Assembly: GCF_000633255.1 (NCBI RefSeq)
Contig: NZ_AYMJ01000001.1
Location: 117,208-181,207 of the forward strand
Reading direction: 5' to 3'
DNA length: 64,000 bases
DNA from: Pseudomonas sp. H1h
Lineage (GTDB): Bacteria; Pseudomonadota; Gammaproteobacteria; Pseudomonadales; Pseudomonadaceae
Part shown: piece by piece, positions 41,809-51,525 of the stretch
How positions within the stretch are numbered: the stretch's first letter is position 1
Layout: every line of letters starts with the position of its first letter
The notes under the pieces: generated by a model
Databases searched by the model: none
Told to the model about the DNA's origin: nothing
The model's input: only the letters and a program-made list of their open reading frames with translations
Program-made: the position numbers and the translations under genes

Positions 41809-43758
41809 TCACGCGCCAGTTGAGGTCGGGTTTGATGCGGAAACATTGCGACTTAGAAGGTCGCGCAGTTGATTTTTCTCTTCGATGCTCAGTTCGCTTT
41901 GACGCGCTTTCCTGAGCAACTGTTCCAGATTTCGCTCGCGTTGGCGGGCTGACAAGCTAGTAATGGTGTCGAAAAACTGTTGTTCAAGGTTTTCTCCATC
42001 AATCAGCCACTCCTTTTCCGCGAGTGCTTTAAGCAAGCGACCCTGTTCAGTGCCGTGCCATCGCGCGATCAACTGAAATGAGTTTAGCTTGGGATTCTTC
42101 TGTACGGCTTCGAGCAGCGCCACAAGCAACTGGGCGTTGGTCTGATTTTCGTCCGCAATGTGCCCGGCGTCCTCGACGCGTTCGGCCAGTTGCGGGTGAT
42201 GAAGCAGGGTGCGCAGGGCGGTCAGGGTCGGTGATTCGACGCCAATTGGCGTCCGCGGGCGTTGTTGATCGCGATCGCCGCCACGTTTGCCGTTCTTGTC
42301 CCACTTCTTGCCGCCGGCGCCGGGTTTCTTCGGCGTCCACTCCTGCTGCGGCACATACATGTCCTGTGCCTGCGGCTGATGGTAGTCGCTGTAGTCCGGC
42401 ATTGCGTCGTAATCAATGCCCGGATCGTACGCCGGCGGCGCTTCCTGCGGCGCACTTTGCGCGAGCTGACTGACGGTTTCGTTGCTCAGGCCGGTGATTT
42501 CGGTCAGGCGCTGACGCATCAGAATGCGCAGGTTGGCCCCGGGCACTTTATCGATCAATGGTGCGGCGAGGGTGGCCATGTGAGCCTTGCCCTCAAGAGA
42601 GCGCGGATCGGCTTCTTCGGTCAGTTGCTGAAAGAAATAGTCCGCCAACGGCTGCGCATGCTGGTTGATTCGAGCCTTGAAGGCATCAGTGCCTTCGGCG
42701 CGCACCAAGGTGTCCGGGTCTTCGCCTTCGGGCAGAAACAGGAATCGCGCACGACGCCCGTCCTGCAAGCTCGACAGTGTGGCCTCCAGCGCGCGCCAGG
42801 CGGCGTTGCGGCCGGCCTGGTCGCCGTCGAAGCAGAACAGCACGTTCGGCACTACGCGAAACAGGCGTTTCAAATGTTCTTCGCTGGTCGCGGTACCCAG
42901 CGTTGCGACGGCATTTTTCAAGCCTTGCTGGGCGAGAGCGATGACGTCCATGTAGCCTTCGACGACGATGATTTCATCGAGGTTGCGGTTGTTCTTGCGT
43001 GCTTCATAGAGGCCGTAGAGCTCCTGGCCTTTATGGAAGACCGGGGTTTCCGGCGAGTTCAGGTATTTCGGCTTGTCGTCGCCGAGTACCCGGCCACCGA
43101 AAGCGATGATCCGGCCGCGCGTGTCACGGATCGGGAACATCACGCGATCGCGGAAGCGGTCATAGCGTTTGCCGGTTTCGGCGTTCTCGATCAACAGGCC
43201 TGCGTCGATCATGGCCTTCTGTTGCAGGGTATCGCTGCTCAAGTGTTTGAACAGATTGTCCCAGCCCGGCGGCGCGAAACCTAGGCCGAAGTCCCGGGCG
43301 ATCTCGCCGGTCAGGCCGCGGCCCTTGAGGTAATCCACGGCGGCCTTGCGCGCAGGATGGCTCTTGAGCGCCTGCCGGTAAAAGTCGGCGGCGGCGGTCA
43401 GTAGCGGGTACAGCGGCGAATCGGTCGGTTGCCGCGGTTTGTGCGGGCGGCCGCTTTCTTCGCGGGGGATTTCCATTCCGGCGGCTTTGGCCAGATCTTC
43501 GACGGCCTGGGGGAAGTCCAGGTTGTCGTGGTCCATGAGAAAGCCCAAGGCGTTGCCACCGGCACCACAACCGAAGCAGTAATAGAACTGCTTGTCGGGG
43601 CTGACGCTGAACGACGGGGTTTTCTCTTTATGGAACGGGCAGCAGGCGGTGTAGTTCTTGCCGGCCTTTTTCAGTTGCACACGCGAGCTGACCACGTCGA
43701 CGATGTCGGTGCGGTTCAGGAGGTCGTCAATAAAGCTCTGGGGAATCAGCCCGGCCAT
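41809..43758 (-). CDS. dnaG: DNA primase
   Basis: 649 aa from ATG 43758 (MAGLIPQSFID); an upstream in-frame start at 43833 would add non-conserved residues. N-terminal zinc ribbon (CPFHKEKTPSF and CFGCGAGGN), RNA-polymerase/Toprim core (IVVEGYMDVIALAQ, CFDGDQAG) and a C-terminal DnaB-interacting domain. A proline/lysine-rich linker (about 440-490) is longer than in E. coli. It makes primers for replication. Confidence 0.98.
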   Translation of the reverse strand: MAGLIPQSFIDDLLNRTDIVDVVSSRVQLKKAGKNYTACCPFHKEKTPSFSVSPDKQFYYCFGCGAGGNALGFLMDHDNLDFPQAVEDLAKAAGMEIPREESGRPHKPRQPTDSPLYPLLTAAADFYRQALKSHPARKAAVDYLKGRGLTGEIARDFGLGFAPPGWDNLFKHLSSDTLQQKAMIDAGLLIENAETGKRYDRFRDRVMFPIRDTRGRIIAFGGRVLGDDKPKYLNSPETPVFHKGQELYGLYEARKNNRNLDEIIVVEGYMDVIALAQQGLKNAVATLGTATSEEHLKRLFRVVPNVLFCFDGDQAGRNAAWRALEATLSSLQDGRRARFLFLPEGEDPDTLVRAEGTDAFKARINQHAQPLADYFFQQLTEEADPRSLEGKAHMATLAAPLIDKVPGANLRILMRQRLTEITGLSNETVSQLAQSAPQEAPPAYDPGIDYDAMPDYSDYHQPQAQDMYVPQQEWTPKKPGAGGKKWDKNGKRGGDRDQQRPRTPIGVESPTLTALRTLLHHPQLAERVEDAGHIADENQTNAQLLVALLEAVQKNPKLNSFQLIARWHGTEQGRLLKALAEKEWLIDGENLEQQFFDTITSLSARQRERNLEQLLRKARQSELSIEEKNQLRDLLSRNVSASNPTSTGA

Positions 43759-44239
43759 GGCGTTCTCGTCTGTGCTGTAATGAGTCCGATGCGAAGGGCG
43801 GCTGGACGCAGGTCTTGAGTGAGGCGCGCGCAATGGGCGGCTCGACCGGGGTCGGTTGCGTGATCGCTGTCGGGAAGTGTATCTGCCGAAAATCCACTGA
43901 CGTTAGTGCTCATCAGTTTTCGACTATTTGAAAGTGTTGCGCTGAATCCGCTGACGGCCGGTCAAGGGCCTCGGATAGCTCAATAAAGCGGGCACGCATG
44001 CAGGTGCCTTGGGCTGATCGTCGTGAGAGGAATCAGTGGGTGTGCTCGTCAGTAGCCTTGAAAGGCTCGTCAGAAAGACGTGCACCGCTGGCAAAAAAGC
44101 CAGGCCTGACGCGGTGAAGCAGTTTTGTCTCGGTCGCATCTGCGGCTTCGACGGTGAAGCATCAAGCGTTTTACGCAAATGCCATTAGCCCGGCTGAGGG
44201 CCGGGCTTAGGCAAGAAGCTTGCTACGAACGTCTGCGTA
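43759..44239. other. gap between rpsU and dnaG, no gene
   Basis: 481 bp without a supported gene; an open frame at 43924-44178 lacks a ribosome site and normal codon use. A hairpin AGCCCGGC / GCCGGGCT at 44187-44207, directly after rpsU, lacks a long U run and may act as a leaky terminator or processing site that lowers dnaG expression relative to rpsU, as known for this operon in other bacteria. Confidence 0.6.
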
Positions 44240-44455
44240 TTAGTACAGACGAACGGCGCGGCGCTGTTCGCGCTGAACTTTCTTGGCGTGACGCTTAACA
44301 GCGGCTGCTGCTTTGCGCTTACGCTCAGAAGTTGGCTTCTCGTAAAATTCGCGGCTACGAACTTCAGCCAGTACACCGGCTTTTTCGCAGGAGCGCTTGA
44401 AACGACGCAGAGCTACGTCGAAGGGTTCGTTCTCTTTAACTTTGACGGCTGGCAT
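44240..44455 (-). CDS. rpsU: 30S ribosomal protein S21
   Basis: 71 aa, highly basic, with the conserved start [21 protein letters not shown] and lysine/arginine-rich end. It is the first gene of the rpsU-dnaG-rpoD operon and divergent from tsaD. Confidence 0.99.
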
Positions 44456-44654
44456 CCAGAGCTACCTTCATTCATTACCGGGGTCAACATCCTCGCGGCA
44501 AAAGAGCACTTGAAGACGTCGGTTTTTAAGGGTTGCGGATGTTAACCCCTCATCGCTCGGAATGCAAAGCCTCTGATCGAAAACCGCTGGTCGGGGCATC
44601 ACGCGGCGACTATTATGCGCGCCTTCGAATTCAGCCTAAACAAGGCGCAAACCC

Positions 44655-45680
44655 ATGCTAGTACTGGGATTAGAAACTTCCTGCGACGAAACCGGCGTCG
44701 CATTATATGACAGTGAGCGCGGCCTGCTGGCCGACGCGCTATTCAGTCAGATCGACCTGCACCGTGCCTATGGCGGTGTGGTACCGGAGCTGGCCTCGCG
44801 TGACCACGTCAAACGCATGCTGCCCTTGATTCGTCAGGTGTTGGCTGAAGCCGACTGCGTGCCGACCGAGATCGATGCTATCGCCTATACCGCAGGTCCT
44901 GGACTGGTCGGGGCGCTGCTGGTCGGTGCTTCTTGCGCCCAGGCGCTGGCGTTTGCCTGGGGTATTCCGGCGCTCGGTGTGCACCACATGGAAGGTCATT
45001 TACTGGCGCCGATGCTGGAGCCAAAACCGCCAGAATTCCCGTTCGTCGCTTTGTTGGTTTCCGGTGGTCATACCCAGCTGGTTCAGGTCGATGGCATTGG
45101 CCAATACAGCCTGCTCGGAGAGACCCTCGACGATGCCGCCGGCGAAGCGTTCGACAAGACTGCAAAAATGATGGGTCTCAATTATCCGGGCGGACCGGAA
45201 ATCGCCAAGTTGGCGGAGAAGGGCGTTGCAGGACGTTTTACTTTCCCGCGTCCGATGTGTGATCGCCCGGGTCTGGATTTCAGCTTCAGCGGTCTGAAGA
45301 CCTTCGCTCTTAACACCTGGCAGCAATGCGTCACCGCCGGGGACGACAGCGAGCAAGCCCGTTGCGACATCGCGCTGGCGTTCCAGCAGGCGGTGGTGGA
45401 GACTTTGACCATCAAGTGCAAACGCGCCCTGAAACAGGCCGGCATGAAGCGTCTGGTGATCGCTGGCGGCGTCAGCGCCAACAAGGCGTTGCGTGTTTCG
45501 CTGGAAAAGATGCTCGGCGATATGAAGGGCGATGTGTTCTACGCCCGTCCCGAGTTCTGCACCGACAATGGCGCGATGATCGCGTTTGCCGGTTGCCAGC
45601 GTCTGCAGGCTGGTCAGCAGGAAAGCCTGGCGATCAGCGTGCAGGCGCGCTGGCCGATGGAGCAGCTGTCGGCGTTGTGA
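44655..45680 (+). CDS. tsaD: tRNA threonylcarbamoyladenosine transferase subunit TsaD
   Basis: 341 aa, starting [14 protein letters not shown]. The metal-binding HxxxH motif (HHMEGH) near residues 110-115 and the ASKHA nucleotide-binding motifs ([18 protein letters not shown]) are visible. With TsaB and TsaE it places the t6A modification at position 37 of tRNAs reading ANN codons. It is convergent with plsY across 23 bp. Confidence 0.98.
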   Translation: MLVLGLETSCDETGVALYDSERGLLADALFSQIDLHRAYGGVVPELASRDHVKRMLPLIRQVLAEADCVPTEIDAIAYTAGPGLVGALLVGASCAQALAFAWGIPALGVHHMEGHLLAPMLEPKPPEFPFVALLVSGGHTQLVQVDGIGQYSLLGETLDDAAGEAFDKTAKMMGLNYPGGPEIAKLAEKGVAGRFTFPRPMCDRPGLDFSFSGLKTFALNTWQQCVTAGDDSEQARCDIALAFQQAVVETLTIKCKRALKQAGMKRLVIAGGVSANKALRVSLEKMLGDMKGDVFYARPEFCTDNGAMIAFAGCQRLQAGQQESLAISVQARWPMEQLSAL

Positions 45681-45703
45681 TGAGCGGCGCTCATGAGCGG
45701 TAT

Positions 45704-46273
45704 TTAAAAATGCCGTTCGCGCCCGGCAAACAGGTCGCGTAGATTGCCGCGGTGGCGCCAGACGATCAGTAGCGTCAACGCGCTCATTGGCAGCAGCGCT
45801 TCCGGTTCCTGCCAAGCCAGCAATGGCAGGGTCAGGGGCGTGGCGATCAATGCCGCCAGCGAGCTGGTACGGGTCAGGTAGAACGTCAGCAGCCAGGCGC
45901 ATACCGCCAACAGCGCGGCGGGCGGATACAGGCCCAGCAGCATGCCGGCAGCCGTGGCAACGCCTTTGCCGCCGCGAAAACGGAAATACAGCGGGAACAG
46001 GTGACCGATCACGGCGCACACGCCGATCCAGGCCTGATCCTGCAGCGAAAGGCCCATGGCCGCTGCGATCAGCACCGGCAACAGGCCTTTGCACAGATCA
46101 CCGAGCAGGGTCAGGATCGCAAGTTTGCGGCCGGCCAGGCGCAGCATGTTGGTGGCGCCGGCATTACCCGAGCCACTCATTCGCGGGTCCGGGTTTCCGG
46201 TCAGGCGGCTGAGCAAAATGGCGAAGGACAGCGAGCCGAGCAGGTAGGCGAGAGTCGCCAGTAACCAAAACAT
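45704..46273 (-). CDS. plsY: glycerol-3-phosphate acyltransferase PlsY
   Basis: 189 aa with about five membrane segments and the family motifs [11 protein letters not shown] and FRGGKGVAT. It transfers acyl groups from acyl-phosphate to glycerol-3-phosphate in the inner membrane, the first step of phospholipid synthesis. Confidence 0.97.
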   Translation of the reverse strand: MFWLLATLAYLLGSLSFAILLSRLTGNPDPRMSGSGNAGATNMLRLAGRKLAILTLLGDLCKGLLPVLIAAAMGLSLQDQAWIGVCAVIGHLFPLYFRFRGGKGVATAAGMLLGLYPPAALLAVCAWLLTFYLTRTSSLAALIATPLTLPLLAWQEPEALLPMSALTLLIVWRHRGNLRDLFAGRERHF

Positions 46274-46347
46274 GCTAACTATTCCGGGCGAGGACGCCCT
46301 GATTCTAACGGCGCATTGCGCCCTTGTCGTGCAGCGGAGAAAAGTGC

Positions 46348-46704
46348 TTGGACAGAGTGTTTATCGAGGGCCTGGAAGTCGACACCGTGATCGGTGCCTA
46401 CGACTGGGAGCGCGGCATCCGACAGTGTCTGCGTCTTGATCTGAGCTTCGCCTGGGACAATCGCCCGGCCGCGGCTGGTGACGACCTGACGCTGGCGCTC
46501 GATTACGCCAGCGTTTCTACGCGCATCCAGGCCTTTGCCGAGCAGGCGCAATTTCAGTTGGTCGAGACCTTCGCCGAGCGATTGGTCGAAGTGCTGATGG
46601 CCGAATTCAAGATCACCTGGGTTCGTCTGAAACTGACCAAGCCAGGCGCCGTGCCGGCAGCCAAGGGTGGTGTGGGTGTGGAGATCGAGCGCGGATGTCG
46701 CTGA
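46348..46704 (+). CDS. folB: dihydroneopterin aldolase
   Basis: 118 aa. Starts at TTG 46348, with GGAG 8 nt before; relatives begin at the same point ([15 protein letters not shown]) and no ATG fits. It contains the FolB core ([32 protein letters not shown] end). It converts dihydroneopterin to hydroxymethyl-dihydropterin in folate synthesis. It overlaps folK by 10 nt, so the next pathway step is translationally coupled. Confidence 0.93.
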   Translation: MDRVFIEGLEVDTVIGAYDWERGIRQCLRLDLSFAWDNRPAAAGDDLTLALDYASVSTRIQAFAEQAQFQLVETFAERLVEVLMAEFKITWVRLKLTKPGAVPAAKGGVGVEIERGCR

Positions 46705-47213
46705 CTCAGGTTTACCTTGGGCTCGGTAGCAATATCGAGCGTGATACCCATTTGCGCGCCGGGCTCGACGCTTTGGCGACATTCCTCGTGGATATCCGCT
46801 GTTCGGCGGTGTTCGAGAGCCAGCCGGTGGGGATCAAAAGCGGGCCGTTCTTCAACTTCGTGGTCTCGGCGTTTACCGATCTGCCGTTGATGGAGCTGGA
46901 TCGGCGCCTGAAATACATCGAGGCCGATAACGGTCGCTATGCACCGGACCGCAAGGGTTTGCCGCTGGATATCGACGTGCTGTTGTACGGCGACCTGACG
47001 GGTAACTTTGACGGTTTGATCCTGCCGCGTGCCGAAATTCTGAAAAATGCTTTTGTGCTGTGGCCGCTGTCGCTGATTGCGCCGGATCGGGTGCATCCGG
47101 GTGTGGGAAAAAGCTTCGCGACGTTGTGGGCCGAGGCGCAGATTGATCAGGTGTTGGCGCCGGTCGGGTTTGAATGGCGCGGGCAGCAACTCACGCCTTC
47201 GGATCTTCGTTGA
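46695..47213 (+). CDS. folK: hydroxymethyl-dihydropterin pyrophosphokinase
   Basis: 172 aa; YLGLGSNI at the start, the FES.PVG loop, and the family signature KGLPLDIDVLLYG near residues 90-102. It transfers pyrophosphate from ATP to the FolB product. It ends before a REP doublet that may act as terminator. Confidence 0.95.
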   Translation: MSLTQVYLGLGSNIERDTHLRAGLDALATFLVDIRCSAVFESQPVGIKSGPFFNFVVSAFTDLPLMELDRRLKYIEADNGRYAPDRKGLPLDIDVLLYGDLTGNFDGLILPRAEILKNAFVLWPLSLIAPDRVHPGVGKSFATLWAEAQIDQVLAPVGFEWRGQQLTPSDLR

Positions 47214-47225
47214 GTTGACTGCCGC

Positions 47226-47293
47226 CTTCGCCAGCAAGCCCGCTCCCACATTTGGAATGTATTTCCCTTGTGGGAGCAGGCTTGCTCGCGAAG
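47226..47293. repeat. inverted REP pair
   Basis: CTTCGCCAGCAAGCCCGCTCCCACA at 47226-47250 in one direction and GTGGGAGCAGGCTTGCTCGCGAAG at 47270-47293 in the other, 19 bp apart. It lies between the convergent ends of folK and cca, a typical place for such pairs. Confidence 0.9.
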
Positions 47294-47297
47294 CTTT

Positions 47298-48527
47298 TCA
47301 GGCTGACGCCGTGTCTTTATAGGTCTTCAGCGCTTTCAGTCGCTCGCGCTTCAGCGCTTCGCCCAGTTCCGGCCCTCTGAATCCCTTCTCCAGCAACGGC
47401 TGTACCGCGACTTCCCGTGCTACTTTCGCCGCGCCGCGCAAATAATCTGCCTGTGGATAACTGCGCTGTTCCAGTCCCTTGCGGCCGCGAGCATCCATCT
47501 CGCACGCGACGATGAACTCCTCAAAGCGCTGCGGACGGCGATAAACGTCGAAGCTCTGCAGTAACTCCAGCAAGGTCGACGCCTTCAGTTCCAGGGCGCG
47601 GTGGCCGTGCGTGTGATATTGGCCGACCAGCAGTGCCAGGTCCTGACAATCTTTCGGTGCCTTGAAACGTTCGTTGACCGCTTTGATCAGCTTCAGCCCT
47701 TTGTGTTCATGCGCGATGTGCCGTGGCCACTCTTCCTCCGGAGTCAGGCCTTTGCCGAGGTCATGCAGCAGGCAGGCCCAGCGCACGGTCAGCGGCTGTT
47801 GGTGCTGCGCCGCTTGTTCGAGCACGCTCAGGGTGTGGATGCCGCTGTCGATTTCCGGGTGATGGGCCTCCGGCTGCGGTACGCCGAACAGTGCGTCTAC
47901 CTCTGGCATCAAGACCTTCAGTGCGCCGCAGTCGCGCAATGTCTGGATGAATACGTGTGGCTGATCTTCCATCAATGCCCGGGAAATCTCCTTCCAGCTG
48001 CGTTCGGCGGTCAGGGCTTCAAGTTCGCCGGATTCGCTGAGCTGACGCATCAGTTCGAGGGTCTCCGGAGCGACGGTAAACCCCAGCGCGGCGTAGCGAG
48101 CGGCAAAGCGCGCTACACGCAATACCCTAAGGGGATCTTCGGCAAACGCCGGGGAAACATGGCGCAGAATTCGATTTTCGAGGTCGCGCTGGCCATGATA
48201 GGGATCCGTCAGATTCTGCTGGCCGTCCTCGGCCATCGCATTGATCGTCAGGTCGCGGCGAATGAGGTCTTCTTCAAGGGTGACTTCGGGGCTGGCGTGA
48301 AAAGTGAAGCCGCCATAACCACGGCCGCTTTTACGCTCGGTGCGGGCGAGGGCGTATTCTTCGCCGGTCCCGGGATGAAGGAATACCGGAAAATCTGCGC
48401 CGACCGGGCGAAATCCCTTGGTGAGCATCTCTTCTGTCGTGGCACCGACCACCACCCAATCGATATCGGTAACCGGTAGCCCGAGCAAGCGGTCGCGTAC
48501 CGCGCCGCCGACCTTGTAAATCTGCAT
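47298..48527 (-). CDS. cca: CCA-adding enzyme (multifunctional, with HD domain)
   Basis: 409 aa. Nucleotidyltransferase signature [10 protein letters not shown] with catalytic D21 and D23 (TDIDWV), a tRNA-binding middle part, and a C-terminal HD phosphohydrolase domain (LLHDLGKG). It adds or repairs the CCA end of tRNAs. Confidence 0.97.
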   Translation of the reverse strand: MQIYKVGGAVRDRLLGLPVTDIDWVVVGATTEEMLTKGFRPVGADFPVFLHPGTGEEYALARTERKSGRGYGGFTFHASPEVTLEEDLIRRDLTINAMAEDGQQNLTDPYHGQRDLENRILRHVSPAFAEDPLRVLRVARFAARYAALGFTVAPETLELMRQLSESGELEALTAERSWKEISRALMEDQPHVFIQTLRDCGALKVLMPEVDALFGVPQPEAHHPEIDSGIHTLSVLEQAAQHQQPLTVRWACLLHDLGKGLTPEEEWPRHIAHEHKGLKLIKAVNERFKAPKDCQDLALLVGQYHTHGHRALELKASTLLELLQSFDVYRRPQRFEEFIVACEMDARGRKGLEQRSYPQADYLRGAAKVAREVAVQPLLEKGFRGPELGEALKRERLKALKTYKDTASA

Positions 48528-48590
48528 AAAAAACCTCCGTTGGCCCGACAGAATAACCCTTGCGCCGGACTTTCGGAGGCCAAAACCGGA

Positions 48591-50153
48591 TCAAAGATGA
48601 ATCACGGCCAGATCAAGCCTGCCGTAATCCCCTTCGCTGTGTTCACTGCGTGGCGGTACGTGGTGGGTTTTCATGATCTGGTCGCCTTGCAGGGTTTCCA
48701 GGTGAATGTCGAAGCCCCACAACCGGTGCAGATGTTTCAGTACCTCGTCGGTGGAGTCGCCCAGTGGTTTGCGGTCGTGCTGCTGATGGCGCAGGGTCAG
48801 GGAACGGTCGCCGCGCCGGTCGATGCTGTAGATCTGCACGTTTGGTTCACGATTGCCGAGGTTGTACTGTGCGGCCAGGGTTTCACGGATGATCCGGTAA
48901 CCGGTTTCGTCATGGATCGCCGGTACCAGCAAGTCGTCCTTCTGGTCGTCATCGAGGATGCTGAACAACTTCAGATCGCGGATCACTTTCGGTGACAGGT
49001 ACTGCAGGATGAAGCTCTCATCCTTGAAGCTGCTCATGGCGAACTTGATGGTCGAAAGCCAGTCCGTGCCGGCAATGTCCGGGAACCAGCGGCGGTCTTC
49101 CTCGGTAGGTTCTTCGCACATGCGCCGGATATCGCGGTACATCGCAAAGCCCAGTGCGTAAGGGTTGATGCCGCTGTAATAGGGGCTGTCGAAGCCTGGC
49201 TGAAACACCACGCTGGTGTGCGAGGTGAGGAATTCCATCATGAAGCCGTCAGTCACCAGGCCTTCGTCGTACAGATCGTTCATCAACGTGTAGTGCCAGA
49301 ACGTTGCCCAGCCTTCGTTCATCACCTGGGTCTGGCGCTGTGGATAGAAATACTGGGCAATCTTGCGCACGATCCGCACGATTTCCCGCTGCCACGGCTC
49401 CAGCAGCGGGGCGTGTTTCTCGATGAAATACAGGATGTTTTCCTGCGGTTCGGCCGGGAAGCGTGCGTTGTCCTTGTCGCTGTATTTGTCCGCACCTTTG
49501 GGAATGGTGCGCCACAGATCGTTGATCTGTTTCTGCATGTGCTCTTCGCGGTCCTTTTGCCGCCGGCGTTCTTCCTCGGCGGATATCGGATACGGGCGTT
49601 TGTAGCGGTCGACGCCGTAGTTCATCAGGGCGTGGCAGGAGTCGAGCAGGTCCTCTACGGCATCGATGCCGTGGCGTTCCTCGCACTGCATGATGTACTG
49701 CTTGGCGAACACCAGGTAATCGATGATCGAACTGGCATCGGTCCAGGTGCGGAACAGATAGTTGCCCTTGAAGAAGCTGTTGTGGCCGTAGCACGCGTGA
49801 GCCACCACCAGCGCCTGCATGCAGATGGTGTTTTCTTCCATCAGGTAGGCAATGCACGGGTCCGAATTGATCACGATCTCGTAGGCCAGCCCCATCTGCC
49901 CGCGACTGTAGGATTTCTCGGTGCTGAGGAAGTGTTTGCCGTAGGACCAGTGGTGATACCCCAGCGGCATGCCGACCGAAGCATAGGCATCCATCATCTG
50001 TTCGGCGGTGATCACTTCGATCTGGTTGGGATAGGTATCCAGGGCGTAGCGATCGGCGAGCCGGCTGATCTCGCGGTCGTAGGCCTGAATCAGCTCGAAT
50101 GTCCATTCGGAGCCGGTGGAAATGGGTTGGCGTTTCTGCTCTTTGGCGGTCAT
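48591..50153 (-). CDS. SpoVR family protein
   Basis: 520 aa, the usual SpoVR/YcgB length, with family blocks ([26 protein letters not shown] N-terminus, [11 protein letters not shown] and [13 protein letters not shown]). Function in non-sporulating bacteria is not settled. The gene is part of the prkA-yeaH-spoVR stress operon and overlaps yeaH by 4 nt, which argues for a shared role. Confidence 0.95.
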   Translation of the reverse strand: MTAKEQKRQPISTGSEWTFELIQAYDREISRLADRYALDTYPNQIEVITAEQMMDAYASVGMPLGYHHWSYGKHFLSTEKSYSRGQMGLAYEIVINSDPCIAYLMEENTICMQALVVAHACYGHNSFFKGNYLFRTWTDASSIIDYLVFAKQYIMQCEERHGIDAVEDLLDSCHALMNYGVDRYKRPYPISAEEERRRQKDREEHMQKQINDLWRTIPKGADKYSDKDNARFPAEPQENILYFIEKHAPLLEPWQREIVRIVRKIAQYFYPQRQTQVMNEGWATFWHYTLMNDLYDEGLVTDGFMMEFLTSHTSVVFQPGFDSPYYSGINPYALGFAMYRDIRRMCEEPTEEDRRWFPDIAGTDWLSTIKFAMSSFKDESFILQYLSPKVIRDLKLFSILDDDQKDDLLVPAIHDETGYRIIRETLAAQYNLGNREPNVQIYSIDRRGDRSLTLRHQQHDRKPLGDSTDEVLKHLHRLWGFDIHLETLQGDQIMKTHHVPPRSEHSEGDYGRLDLAVIHL

Positions 50154-51421
50154 GTCACTAACCTGCGCTGGAAGAGTTCACGGAAGACCGGATAAATATC
50201 CCCGGCCGAGACCAGCTGCTGCTGGGCAAACGTGTCGGAAAAGGCTTCGGCGATGCGTTCGTATTCGTACCAGAGGGCCTGGTGTTCGCGCGGGGTGATC
50301 TCCACATAAGTGTAGTACTGCACAAACGGCATGATCTGATTGATCAGTATGTCGCGGCAGATCGGCGAGTCATCGTTCCAGTTGTCGCCGTCGGAAGCCT
50401 GAGCGGCGTAGATGTTCCACTCGTTGCTCGGATAGCGCTCGGCCATGATCTCCTGCATCAGTTTCAACGCGCTGGAAACGATGGTGCCGCCGGTTTCCCG
50501 CGAATAGAAGAACTCCTCTTCGTCCACTTCCCGGGCGCTGGTGTGGTGACGGATGAAGACTACGTCGATCTTGTCGTAGTTACGCTTCAAGAACAGATAC
50601 AACAGGATGAAAAAGCGCTTGGCAATGTCCTTGGTGGCCTGGGTCATGGAGCCGGAAACGTCCATCAGGCAGAACATCACTGCCTTGGAGCTGGGGTTGG
50701 GTTGCTTGATCAGCAGGTTGTACTTGAGGTCGAACGTGTCGAGGAACGGCACGCGATGGATGCGTGCGCTGAGTTTCTCGATTTCGGCTTCGAGTTCCTG
50801 AATATCGCCGAAGTTGTCCGGCTCTTCGCGTTTGAGTCGCGCCAGTTCCTCTTTGGCTTCGCGCAGCTTGGCGCGGCTGCTGCCGGACAGCGCAATGCGC
50901 CGGGCATGAGCCGAGCGCAGGGTTCGGATAATGTTGATCCGCGAGGGATTGCCTTCGTTGCTGATCCCGGCGCGCACGGTCTTGAAGGTGTCGGTGCCGC
51001 TGAGGTTACGTTTCACCAGATTAGGGAGTTCAAGGTCTTCGAACATGAATTCGAGGAATTCTTCCTGGGTGATCTGGAAGACGAATTCGTCCATGCCCTC
51101 GCCGGAGTTGCCAGCCTTGCCCGGCCCGCGTCCGCCACCACCCCCCGGTGGCCTGGCGATGTGCTCGCCGGCGGTGAATTCCTTGTTGCCGGGGTGAACC
51201 ACGGTCTGCTTGCCGCCGCGCCCGTGGTGAAGCACCGGTTCGTCGATGTCGCGACCGGGAATGCTGATCTGTTCGCCGTGCTCCATGTCAGTGATGGAGC
51301 GCCGGCTGACCGCCTCTTCGACGGCCTTCTTGATGTGATCACGGTAACGCCGCAGGAAACGCTGGCGGTTCACCGTGCTCTTGTTCTTGCCATTGAGGCG
51401 TCGGTCGATCACATAGCTCAT
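50150..51421 (-). CDS. YeaH/YhbH family protein (DUF444)
   Basis: 423 aa from ATG 51421, preceded by GGAGG (an upstream start adds a REP-derived piece). It contains a von Willebrand A-type domain with the MIDAS motif DVSGSMT and an RxxSRRSI-type N-terminus. It is the partner of PrkA in a conserved three-gene set; the product is probably cytoplasmic and acts in stress signalling. Confidence 0.95.
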   Translation of the reverse strand: MSYVIDRRLNGKNKSTVNRQRFLRRYRDHIKKAVEEAVSRRSITDMEHGEQISIPGRDIDEPVLHHGRGGKQTVVHPGNKEFTAGEHIARPPGGGGGRGPGKAGNSGEGMDEFVFQITQEEFLEFMFEDLELPNLVKRNLSGTDTFKTVRAGISNEGNPSRINIIRTLRSAHARRIALSGSSRAKLREAKEELARLKREEPDNFGDIQELEAEIEKLSARIHRVPFLDTFDLKYNLLIKQPNPSSKAVMFCLMDVSGSMTQATKDIAKRFFILLYLFLKRNYDKIDVVFIRHHTSAREVDEEEFFYSRETGGTIVSSALKLMQEIMAERYPSNEWNIYAAQASDGDNWNDDSPICRDILINQIMPFVQYYTYVEITPREHQALWYEYERIAEAFSDTFAQQQLVSAGDIYPVFRELFQRRLVT

Positions 51422-51433
51422 AGGAGGCCCTCC

Positions 51434-51523
51434 GGGCAGCTTCAAGTTGTGAGCTGCGAGCTGCAAGTAGAAGCACAGCGTTCACGCTTTTCCCTGCAGC
51501 TCGTAGCTTGAGGCTTGTAGCTG
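51434..51523. repeat. palindromic repeat between yeaH and prkA
   Basis: Two related but inverted arms (GCTTCAAGTTGTGAGCTGCGAGCTGCAAG near 51440-51468 and CTGCAGCTCGTAGCTTGAGGCTTGTAGCT near 51495-51523) rich in AGCT/AAGCT steps. This is a second Pseudomonas repeat type, different from the GTGGGAGC REP. It lies within an operon and may form a stem-loop in the mRNA between prkA and yeaH. Confidence 0.7.
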
Positions 51524-51525
51524 TT

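Noticed and set aside
43924..44178. 84-codon frame between rpsU and dnaG
   Set aside because: No ribosome site, no recognisable protein features; treated as non-coding leader of dnaG.
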